Assembly: GCA_017311185.1 (NCBI GenBank)
Contig: JAESUZ010000761.1
Location: 939,001-1,003,000, forward strand
DNA length: 64,000 bases
Reading direction: 5' to 3'
Source of the DNA: Proteles cristata cristata
Taxonomy: Eukaryota; Chordata; Mammalia; Carnivora; Hyaenidae
The notes beneath the pieces are model-generated. The model was not told where the DNA came from. It saw only the letters and a program-made list of their open reading frames with translations, and did no database searches. Positions 56,471-64,000 of the stretch are shown piece by piece. Made by a program: the position numbers and the translations under genes. Position 1 is the stretch's first letter. The number at the start of each line of letters is the position of its first letter.

Positions 56471-56674
56471 CCACGAAGGGACCATGACCCCCTGAGCTGA
56501 CAGCTGTGCTCTGGCATCTGAAAATGAGAGCACCCTGGGAGGGGTGAGGCGGGTGAGCTACTGATGCTAAGGGAGGGGTCCCTGGTCAGATGTTTTCCTC
56601 CAGGGAACAGGGAGCGCAGGCTCCCTGGCTTTTCCAGCAGGACAGATGCCCCCTGGCGAGGTAAGTCCTATGCT

Positions 56675-56703
56675 GGGGAGGGAGGCGGGGGTGGGGGTGG
56701 AGG
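56675..56703 (+). other. G-quadruplex-prone tract
   Basis: GGGGAGGGAGGCGGGGGTGG then GGGTGGAGG gives at least four G-runs of three or more in 29 bases. Confidence 0.7.
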
Positions 56704-56799
56704 ATCACCTGCATTGCAGGGAGAGGAAGTGCGCAGCCGGGTCAGAGGAGCCTGGGGTTGGGAGGCAGATGACCGAGTCTGAGTCCCTGCCTTGGAAAT

Positions 56800-56965
56800 T
56801 CTTATCTTCATGGAGCTGGCTGAGCCCCTCAGCCTCCCCAGCCTCAGTTTCCCCATCTCCGAAATGGGTGGGTAATCTCCTCTCCCAAAGAGGCTGTTGG
56901 GAAAATTAAAGGAGAACACACGCAGAGAAAGGCTACTATGAATAAAGGGCTGTGCAGTAGTATTT
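56800..56965 (+). repeat. MIR
   Basis: CCAGCCTCAGTTTCCCCATC, AAATGGGTGGGTAATCTCCT and GGCTGTTGGGAAAATTAAAG match MIR. Confidence 0.7.
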
Positions 56966-56969
56966 ATTG

Positions 56970-57615
56970 TTACAGTGTTAACATTCACTCTTGGGAAGAC
57001 ATCGGGCCATGACCAGCAACTCAGAGGCCAGGAGCATCATTTCCGTTCATGGACACCTTTTCCCTTTGCAGCCGCAAACTCCGTGTTAGGAAATTCTTCT
57101 CCCCCAGCCAGCGTCGGCGGTAACGGGGCCTTCAGAAGTTGACATGTCCCACCGGGTCTCTTCCTCGCCGCTCACCCGCCAGGAGCCCGTTGGAGCCTCG
57201 ACGAACAGCGCAGAAGAGAGGGGGCCGGAGCACGTGGGCTTTGATGGGAAGGGGTGGGTGTGGCTTGGAGCTCTGGAGGGTCAGGGCGCCCCCAAAGTGG
57301 ACACGGAGTCATGTGCTGCCACATCTTCCCCTTCTGCCACGTGCAGCCCCGTTTAGTGCCCTCGAGGTCTGGGGTCACTGTTCGGGGGCCCCTCTGTGCT
57401 GCCTGGGGGTGTCGAGGGCCTTCCCCTTCTCTTCATCAGTCCAGGTTTTCATGTGGCCTTTCCCGGCCTCCTGCAGCCTGGGCCCCAGTGGGTGGGTGAC
57501 TGTGATGCTGACAGACAGACAGACAGACTTCCAGGAGGAAGGTTCTGCCCGGCTAAGGACAAAGGGGCCTTTCAGAGGGGTCTGAGGTCAGAAAGCCGAG
57601 TCCACTGAGCAGGTG
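56970..57615. other. Unique non-coding stretch
   Basis: Overlapping open frames reach 148 codons (plus, 57139-57585) without any recognisable motif. A short (ACAG)n run lies near 57510. Confidence 0.4.
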
Positions 57616-57618
57616 CCT

Positions 57619-57861
57619 ATTTTTTTTTTTTTTTTAAGTTTATTTATTTTGAGAAAGAGAGAAGAAGGGAGGGAGAGAGAGAGAGAGAAACAGAGAGAAG
57701 AAAGAAAGCAGGGGAGGGGCAGGGAGAGGAGAGAGAATTCCAAGCAGGCTCCGTGCTGTCGGCATAGAGCCTCACGCAGGGCTCCATCCCACGACCGCGA
57801 GATCATGACTTGAGCCCAAACTAAGAGCTAGACGCTTAACCGAATGAGCCACCCAGGCTCC
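57619..57861 (-). mobile_element. Felid SINE, same sense as the minus-strand gene
   Basis: A complete copy with an expanded GA body. Its tail on the minus strand reads AAAATAAATAAACTTAAAAA and so carries two AATAAA signals (57639-57648). This is the first canonical polyadenylation signal after the stop codon at 60598. Confidence 0.93.
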
Positions 57862-60597
57862 CGGGGCAGGGGTCTTCTCATGGCCCTGGTCCTCAGCTTC
57901 TGGGAGAGATCTGGGGCACCTCTGCCTGCTCTGCTTCACCCCAGCCTCTGGCACCAACCACCCCTTTTTAGGGGGCAGCCCCCATGGGTGCAGATGACGC
58001 CTCTCAAAGAAGCACATTCAGACTGCCCCAGGTCCGGAAGCCACATCGCCCTCCACGACCACGCAGTTCAGGCCCTTTGGACAGGATGAGGCAGGTCCCC
58101 GTTCCGCAGGGGGCCACCCTGCCCGCTTTAGTCACTTAGCCCCCAGAATCTCTCTGCTAAGTCTTTCTGCACCCGCTGTCCTGCCCACCCGGAGGCAGGG
58201 TTGACACTTGGGCTTTTTCCAGCAGACAGAGCTGCACCTGACTAGTCTGTGTGTGGAAGTTGTTCATTTATCAACCGACCTGCCTCGTGTTGAAAAGCCC
58301 ATTCCGAACGCCCACCTGGCTGCCAAGGACTGGAGCATCGGGTAGGAGAGAATGTGCTATTAAGGTACCATTTGGGCTCACAGGGGCTTCCGAGGTTGTC
58401 TGCACCGGCCCAGGCCTGCTGGCCCAAGGCTGCACGTTTTTGGGCAATGCCATCCCCAAACTGTCACCAGGGGGATGGAGCGGGGGAGGGAAACGTAAGC
58501 CTCCTTTCCCACAACTCCAGTGGACGTTGGCTTCAAATAATCGGAGCTGCACACAGGCGCCCGGGTGCCATCCTTGCCTACCCAGGGGAAGAATCTTCTG
58601 CCTGGTTTGCTGCTTCCCAAGAGGCGGATCCTGGGGTTCTGGGTCACTCAGCCTGGATGCTGGCGTGGGAGTGACCTGTGGCATCAGGTCAGAAGGGGTT
58701 TTACTACTTACCTCTCCGGGCTGCAGGCTGCAGCTTCAGGCCCCAGGTGTGGCCGAATGTCACAAAGATACTGGAGTTTGGAACCTCAGCAAAGCCACCT
58801 TAGATACGAGACCCTCACCCCTCAGGACACCGAATCGGAAATGTGACCCTAGAAGGCTAAACATCAGACGAACGGAGGGCCACCCGCCTGTCCGCGGGGT
58901 AGGCGCTTGGTTTCCATGGACAAGTGAAGCTGTGCTTATCTTGAGATCAGAGAGGAAACCATGCTCTTCGGCACTGGGGAGGAGTCATTGTCAAGTTCAT
59001 CGGGCCTCAGTTTAGGCTTTTCCCATGAGAGGAAATAGTTCATTGGGTTGAAGAATGTGTGCTTTGACGGTTCCTGGAGGTTGACAGCCATTCATGTCTT
59101 GGAAATTCAGACCTCTCTTTGACTCTAGTGTGAAAGGCTTCCATGGTGGTCGAGCATTGTGGTCCTAAACAACTGATTCGCTTTGACAATCAAAGTGTCA
59201 GTAGAATTCCAGTGCATTCTGTCCCTCCCAAATCATCACTCAGTGCTGCGGTCAACAGACTCAAGCCTGAACACTTGGATCGGACTGGTTTTCAAGGCTC
59301 TGTCTGTGGACTTTTTTCCCTCCCCTCTCTCTTTTTGGTCAAGCCCTACTGGGGGCTCTAGAGTCTGAACATTAAGCATTCCTTTCCTCCTTTTGCGCAT
59401 TGTTCCAGCCAGAACGCCATCGGAGAGAGAAACAGTTCAATGTCAGTCCTGTGCCGTCAGTGGGAAATCCGAGGTCCCATCTGTCCCCGTTCCTTTCCGC
59501 CTGTCTGTCTCCTGAGAGGTTACAAAGCGTGTTACAGACATTAGCAAGTGTTAATTCTCACGGTATCCCTGGGAAGGAAGCGGGAAGTGTTGTAAATGAG
59601 GATGCTGAGGCACAGAGAGGCGAGGCCCCTGGGAAGAAGCCACAGAGGGAAACAGTGGCAGAGTCGGGAGAAGGGCGGGGGCGTCTCTCCACCACGTTGA
59701 CGGCTTTGCTCTGTAAGATTCAGCTCAAGGAGGGCGTTGGTGACACGCCTCTGCTTTAGGTGACGGAGACATCACAGCACAGGTTGGTTGGGTTGCTTGA
59801 CAAGCACTTCCCTGTCCCCAGTCCCAAACCCACTGTCCAGCTTGGTCGTCATGAACCCAAGTCAATCTCCTGGATCTTAGATACCCTCTGTCCTGATGAC
59901 AGGAAATCTGCGATTCGTGGAAACGCTGCTGCTAAGCCCCGCCCCCGCGCGGATCACTTGCCTCCCTCCCTGGGGTGCAGCCGCTCGTGGGGGAAGGCGA
60001 GTAGCTCTTGCACATGTCCTTCCCTAGTGACACATGGCTGTTAGGGTGGGAGGGCATGGCCGCCCCGTTTTGCATTCTCCCAAGAGAGAGTCAGGGAGCC
60101 AAACCCGAAGCCGAGTTCTCGGTTATGGGGGATGCAGGTGCTGGACCCAAGAGCCCCCCCCCAGGCTGGCTGGGAAGGGCCCACGTGCCGTCGGGTCCTG
60201 CCCATGTGCTGGCCCCTGGCACTGCCCGTGCTGGGCGCTGTGTGACCAGCTGGAGTCCCACCTGTGCTTCCTCGGAGGGTACTTGCGGCAGCTCAGTTCA
60301 AGGCTCCGGGGACCAGCTGGCCTGCTCAGGGGCTGACAGTCCCTCTGAGGTGGGGCCTGGGGATAGAGAGGCGGGGCTGACAGGTCCTTCCCCTGAGCAG
60401 GAAGGTCCGCAAGCCGCTCAAGGCGCAGGCTGGTGCCCTCTTGTTCCTGAGCTCCTGCCTGAAACTGCGACAGTCTGCCGGGATTTTCCCCGGGGGAGGA
60501 GCATCCTCGCCTGCGGCCACTATGTACAGTGGTGACAGCATCTGGTACCCTTCCTCCGTGGCTGTGACTGTGTCGGAGCCGGTGGGGCGTCCGTCCC
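57640..60597 (-). other. Probable 3' UTR of the minus-strand gene
   Basis: Downstream of the TAA I find no canonical AATAAA or ATTAAA on the minus strand in the unique sequence between 60597 and about 57860. The first canonical signals are two overlapping AATAAA at 57639-57648 (TTTATT on the plus strand). They lie in the tail of a SINE that points the same way as the gene. A UTR of about 2.9 kb ending there is plausible, but weaker variant signals such as AATGAA near 59040 could be used earlier. The segment has no SINE until 57861 and holds a MIR fragment near 59.5 kb. Confidence 0.35.
59535..59680 (-). repeat. MIR, reversed, fragment
   Basis: GTTAATTCTCACGGTATCCC, TGAGGATGCTGAGGCACAGA and CAGTGGCAGAGTCGGGAG are reverse MIR landmarks. 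Confidence 0.6.
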
Positions 60598-60762
60598 TTA
60601 CACATTGGTGACCTCGAGGCCGTTGTAGCCTTCCAGACGGCACTGCTCTGGCCTGCCCTGGGGGTCATCGTCTCCACAGTCTTCGTTTTGAAGAGAGCCA
60701 TAGTCATCATGAAAATCGGGGTCTTTGCTGCTAAAGCCCCTTCCTATCTTCCCCAGGGGCAG
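60598..60762 (-). CDS. Terminal coding exon, YXXphi and PDZ-ligand tail, unidentified gene
   Basis: The exon follows a strong acceptor: a long T/C tract, a CTGAC branch-like site about 20 bases upstream, and CTTCTCAG|CTG. It reads 54 codons and then TAA at 60598-60600. It begins LPLGKIGRGFSSKDPDF, passes through HDDYGSLQNEDCGDDDP, and ends CRLEGYNGLEVTNV. Visible motifs are YGSL and YNGL, both fitting the YXXphi signal bound by clathrin adaptor mu subunits, an acidic run between them (NEDCGDDDP), and a C-terminal Thr-Asn-Val that fits a class I PDZ ligand. This combination is typical of cytoplasmic tails of plasma-membrane receptors, channels or transporters, but no membrane segment lies in the window, so that role is inferred. 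The upstream exon is at 62831-62945 and the remainder lies beyond base 64000. I could not match the sequence to a named family and give no symbol. Confidence 0.75.
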   Translation of the reverse strand: MPLGKIGRGFSSKDPDFHDDYGSLQNEDCGDDDPQGRPEQCRLEGYNGLEVTNV

Positions 60763-61129
60763 CTGAGAAGAGAGAAATGAAAGGTCAGAGAAAAAAAAGG
60801 AATGGAGTGTTTTGGGATCTGGAAAATGGGGGGAGGGTCCCCCATTCTAACGACTGTGTGACCTTAAGCAAGTTGTCTAGCCTCTCTGTGTGCTTCCTGC
60901 TGTTCAACCCTAGGCGAGAGCTTTGTGTTCCCAACGGAGGGAACTGGTTGGTTGCCAAGGGTGAGGACAAATATAGTCTGATTGTCCTCAAATGTCTCCC
61001 ACCTCCCTCCTTAGCAGGAGGAGAATGGAGGACGGGTTTAATAGGAGAGGAGGGAATGTCTGAGCATGGGCGTGAAGTCTGACCGCGTTCCCAAGTCGAG
61101 AAGAAATATTCTAGCACCTCCTGGTGCGG

Positions 61130-61365
61130 CAGAAAGGGTGTGCATTACGGAGACTCATAGCTAGGGGCTGGATCCCTGCTTTGCCACTTCCCGGCTGTGT
61201 GACCTTGGATGAGTCACCTGCCCTCTCTGAGCCTCAGTTTTCTCAGCTTCAGGGTGGGAATAGCAGTTCTTTTCTCCCAGAGCTGTCACAAAGAGTAGAA
61301 ATCGGATCTGTGAAGCACACAGCAAGGTGTTGGCAAAGGGCAGTAGCTATTATTACCTTCTGCAG
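61130..61365 (+). repeat. MIR, near full length, in the intron
   Basis: CTGCTTTGCCACTTCCCGGC, GTGTGACCTTGGATGAGTCA, GAGCCTCAGTTTTCTCAGCT and a terminal GTAGCTATTATT are all in order. It is one of the best preserved MIRs here. Confidence 0.85.
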
Positions 61366-61511
61366 CAGCCCCTCAGTGTATATTTATCTCTTATTTTGAA
61401 TGAATCTCTATTATAATCATCCTCATGGTGCTTTGTAGCTATTTATTTCCTCGACTGCCTTTGTTTCTAGTCTAGTGTTTCTCGACCTTTAGTTCAACAT
61501 TGCCAACTTTA

Positions 61512-61742
61512 TTTTATTTATTTATTTTAAATTTGTTAACTTTTTAAAAACATTTGTTCATTTTTGAGAGACAGAGAGCGAGCTGGGGAAGAGCAGAGAG
61601 AGAGGGAGACCAGAATCTGAAGCAGGCTCCAGACTCTGAGCTGTCAGCAGAGAGCCCGATGTGGGGCTCGAACCCATGGACTGTGCAGTTGTGACCTGAG
61701 CCGAAGTCGGACGCTCAACCGACTGAGCCACTCAGGCGCCCC
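61512..61742 (-). mobile_element. Felid tRNA-Lys SINE in the intron
   Basis: The TSD TTGCCAACTTTA is perfect at 61500-61511 and 61747-61758. It has the same sense as the host gene. Confidence 0.96.
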
Positions 61743-62224
61743 AATGTTGCCAACTTTAAAAAGGAGCCATTCAGACATTTTCCTTCTAATCCCACCGCTA
61801 CCATGAAATCCTCACACCACAGAATTCTCACACAGGGCAGAAATTCTCTGTGTTTCTGCTCATGTATCGTGTATACACCTGTGCTTGATACATAAAGAGT
61901 GAGGTTTTTGCCCCTCTCCGCCAGACCCATTTCCACCCCGTTCTACACTGAGAGCACCGTAAGAGTAAGAGAGGGAATTTATTCACGCTTGGCCCCATTC
62001 ATGCTCAGGCTGGTGCCGAAAACACAATGCGCATCCAAAACGTGTTTGCTGAATGAATGGAAGAATTCTTGGACTATCCACTTCTGCCATCTGTGTCTAC
62101 ACACCCTTCCGTTTAGGAATCTGGGTCAGTCTGAGCCTATGTAAACTGATCCAAACCGCACATGCTTCCATACACCAGAGGCCGATCTGCCGCTTCCGGT
62201 CGGATCGTTGGAGTTCAGGAGCTA

Positions 62225-62476
62225 ATCAGTGGCTCTCAGAGTCTGGGGTGCATGGACCGCACAGGTTTCCCCTCACCCCAGAGGCCCTTGGTTTTAGGAG
62301 GCCCAGGTGGGGGGCGCCTGGGTGGCTTAGTCGGTTAAGCGTCTGACTCTTGACTTTGGTTCAGGTCATGATTTCATGGTTGGTGAGTTTGAGCCCCGTG
62401 TCGGGTTCTGAGCTGAGAGCACAGAGCCTGCTTGGGATCCTCTGTCTCTTTCTCTCTCTGCCTCTGCCCACACATG

Positions 62477-62510
<34 letters not shown>

Positions 62511-62620
62511 AAATAAATAAACATTTAGGAGGCCTGGGTGGATCCCAGAATCTGCCTGTTAAGCAACTGCTGGTGATTCTGAGGCAGGCGGGTGAGACCT
62601 GTGCTTTGAGCTGCCGCTCT
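62225..62620 (+). repeat. hAT-type DNA transposon remnant split by a SINE
   Basis: AGTGGCTCTCAGAGTCTGGG at the left and AGAATCTGCCTGTTAAGCAA with CTGGTGATTCTGAGGCAGG at the right fit one hAT-like non-autonomous element. Confidence 0.55.
62311..62523 (+). mobile_element. Felid tRNA-Lys SINE in the intron, antisense to the gene
   Basis: Flanks TTTAGGAGGCCCAGGTGG (62293-62310) and TTTAGGAGGCCTGGGTGG (62524-62541) differ at two bases. A (CT)n tract lies at 62480-62508. Confidence 0.95.
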
Positions 62621-62830
62621 GAGCCTGGGGGCGTGGGAGTGGGGGCCGCTTAAGCATCACACAGGTCAGTTGAAGGTGACTTCCTCTTTTCTGTCTGCAT
62701 CTGTGACCTGGCCCATCGGTCCCCCTCCAGAAGTGAAGAGAGGAGTTAGGAGGGGGCATCACGGGTCTGGATGACAAAAAGACCCTCCCCTGGCTGCAGG
62801 ACTCACTGGTGAAGGCATCAAGCCACTTAC

Positions 62831-62945
62831 CCGGCCAGTCTTGTACTTGATGCCGCCGCTGTTCTCCTCCTTCCCGGCCCGGGTGATGCTGGAGGCCCTC
62901 CCGGGGGGTGTTCCGAAACGCTCAGCCTCCCGGATGCCTGAGGAG
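62831..62945 (-). CDS. Internal coding exon of unidentified minus-strand gene (partial)
   Basis: This 115-base exon gives 38 whole residues, SSGIREAERFGTPPGRASSI then TRAGKEENSGGIKYKTGR, after one base that completes a split codon. On the minus strand it is preceded by a CTGAC-like branch site and the acceptor CTCTCCCCAG, and followed by the donor CGG|GTAAGT. The intron before it is phase 2 and the one after it is phase 0. The last codon is complete, so it joins in frame to the terminal exon at 60598-60762. The peptide is basic and rich in Ser, Gly and Arg, with possible basophilic kinase sites (RASS, SITR). No globular domain or membrane segment is visible, so it looks like a disordered tail. 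I do not recognise the protein. The splice signals and the in-phase junction are seen directly; that the gene is expressed is inferred. Confidence 0.68.
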
Positions 62946-63039
62946 CTGGGGAGAGACACGTCCTGCGTCAGCAGTGGGGGACCCCGTCAGCCATCGTCAC
63001 CCAGAGACACACACACTCTCATGGGTGACGATGACCAGG

Positions 63040-63130
63040 ACAGCTGCAATTCACTGCGTTCCTTCTGTGTGCCACTCAGTGCTAAGCACTTTACGAGTGA
63101 ATCTGAAGCATCAGGAAAATTTGCCCCACC
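63040..63130 (-). repeat. MIR-like fragment, reversed
   Basis: TTCCTTCTGTGTGCCACTCA then GTGCTAAGCACTTTACGAGT is the reverse of the MIR 3' end. Confidence 0.55.
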
Positions 63131-63224
63131 ATGCACTTGAGATCTGTGTCTCCCCCACCCCACTTCACAGTGACTTGTTGACTGAAGTGACCCTGGTATG
63201 CCCTTCTGTGTGTTAAAGCGCTGA

Positions 63225-63360
63225 AGGCTTCTGTCAGAATAGGATTTGGCAAACTGCACCTGCTGGCTGATTCTGCAAATAAAGTTTTATTGGAAGACAG
63301 TTATGTCCATTAGTTTACATGCTGTCTAAGCCTGCTTTCTTGCTCTAAGAACAGAGTTGT
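63225..63360 (+). repeat. hAT-type DNA transposon fragment
   Basis: GATTTGGCAAACTGCACCTG, CTGCAAATAAAGTTTTATTG and GTTTACATGCTGTCTAAGCC match a widespread mammalian hAT-type repeat. It lies in the upstream intron of the minus-strand gene. Confidence 0.6.
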
Positions 63361-63365
63361 ATGCT

Positions 63366-63507
63366 TTTTTTAATGTTTAGTTTATTTTTGAGAGAGAGGC
63401 AGAGCATGAACAAGGGAGGGGCAGAGAGAGAGGGAGACACAGAATCGGAAGCAGGCTCCAGGCTCTGAGCTGTCAGCACAGAGCCCGACGTGGGGCTCGA
63501 ACTCTGT
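63366..63507 (-). mobile_element. Felid SINE without tRNA-like head
   Basis: The tail and body are complete (TGAGCTGTCAGCACAGAGCC, then CGACGTGGGGCTCGAACTC), but the sequence stops at the B box. About 60 bases of head are absent, so this is a 5'-truncated insertion or a later deletion. Confidence 0.9.
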
Positions 63508-64000
63508 CTACTGATTTATTTCTCAGGATCTGTAACTCACAGAGGACTGACACAGAGTTGGGGCTAGACAGGGGTTTATCAGGAGAAGCAGGATGTGCGT
63601 GTCAGAGCAGATGCCGCCAGATGGTGCCAGACACTGCTCGCTCGGTGTGTGCCTCGTCACGGCGACAGGAGGCAGCTGGGAGGAAGATGTCATGCTGGGA
63701 CTTAGTAACTCTGTGAACGTGCCTCCCTGGAGTCAGGCGAGGGAGCTAATGTTCCCCGACTCCATGGCCACACGCCGTGGATGGGGTGGCCACAATCTCC
63801 CGATGCACTCTGAGCCTCCTGGCCCCTCCTATCTACGTGGTTGCAGGGCCTCTGGGTATGCTAGGTGTGGGAGCAGGGGCTCGTCAGCACCCCGTACACC
63901 TCCCCGCATGGTGGAAGGGCACTGGGTCCTGGGTGGGAGATGCTGGGTGGCCGCTGGCTACTCTTATGGAAGTCACTGTACTTCTCCGAAGCTAGTTTTC

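Larger units (their letters stand above)
60763..62830 (-). other. Intron of the minus-strand gene
   Basis: This 2,068-base intron begins GTAAGT and ends CTTCTCAG on the minus strand. It holds a near full-length MIR (about 61130-61365), two SINEs (61512-61742 and 62311-62523) and part of an old DNA transposon. I see no further exon with convincing splice sites, though a small alternative exon cannot be excluded by eye. Confidence 0.65.

Noticed and set aside
60123..60710. 195-codon minus-strand open frame over the terminal exon
   Set aside because: It runs in a different frame from the spliced exon and has no acceptor-compatible start. It is a shadow of the real coding segment.
4630..62523. 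tRNA genes suggested by A and B boxes in the SINE heads
   Set aside because: The heads lack a complete cloverleaf and are always joined to the SINE body. They are tRNA-derived SINEs, not tRNA genes.
63777..63995. 72-codon plus-strand open frame at the right edge
   Set aside because: No motif, no splice signals, and it lies in the presumed upstream intron of the minus-strand gene.

Overview
The window is mammalian nuclear DNA from a carnivore, most probably a cat (Felidae). The main evidence is about 55 copies of a tRNA-Lys-derived SINE (CanSINE, felid type). Its head reads GGGGCGCCTGGGTGGCT, its B box reads GGTTCGAGCCC, it has a CT-rich body, and its tail carries AATAAA. Many copies keep 10-18 bp target-site duplications (TSDs). 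Older layers are MIR, L2, L1, MLT1 (ERVL-MaLR) LTRs, MER5A and a Tigger DNA transposon. There is no bacterial, viral or plasmid architecture: no operons, no CRISPR array, no intact transposase or integrase.

Gene content is sparse. The only coding sequence I can support is on the minus strand near the right end. It is an internal exon (62831-62945) spliced in phase to a terminal coding exon (60598-60762), which ends in a stop codon. Together they encode the last 92 whole residues of a protein I cannot name. That tail has two tyrosine-based YXXphi motifs, an acidic patch and a C-terminal class I PDZ ligand (TNV), so it looks like the cytoplasmic tail of a membrane protein. The gene continues beyond the right edge. 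Its 3' UTR probably covers 60597 down towards 57.6 kb, where a same-sense SINE supplies the first canonical AATAAA I find.

Layout. 0-25 kb: repeat-rich non-coding sequence with SINE stacks at 6.85-7.54, 12.9-13.3 and 16.2-16.6 kb, a Tigger remnant at 17.4-18.07 kb, and an L1 3' end at 19.1-21.2 kb split by three SINEs. 25.6-27.25 kb: a strong CpG island with GC-box clusters, a CGG repeat and tandem minus-strand splice donors. It is almost certainly a promoter, but its gene is not identified. 24.6-30.2 kb is free of young SINEs. 30-45.5 kb: repeat-rich again, with the densest SINE stack at 39.9-40.9 kb and a nested pair at 45 kb. 45.5-49.3 kb: largely unique, GC-richer sequence. 49.3-57.9 kb: mixed. 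57.9-64 kb: the 3' part of the minus-strand gene.

I see no new genetic system. The most informative signals are the unidentified PDZ-tailed gene, the orphan CpG island, and the stacked SINE insertions whose order can be read from their target duplications. Coordinates of old repeats are approximate, and family names rest on recognition, not on a search.
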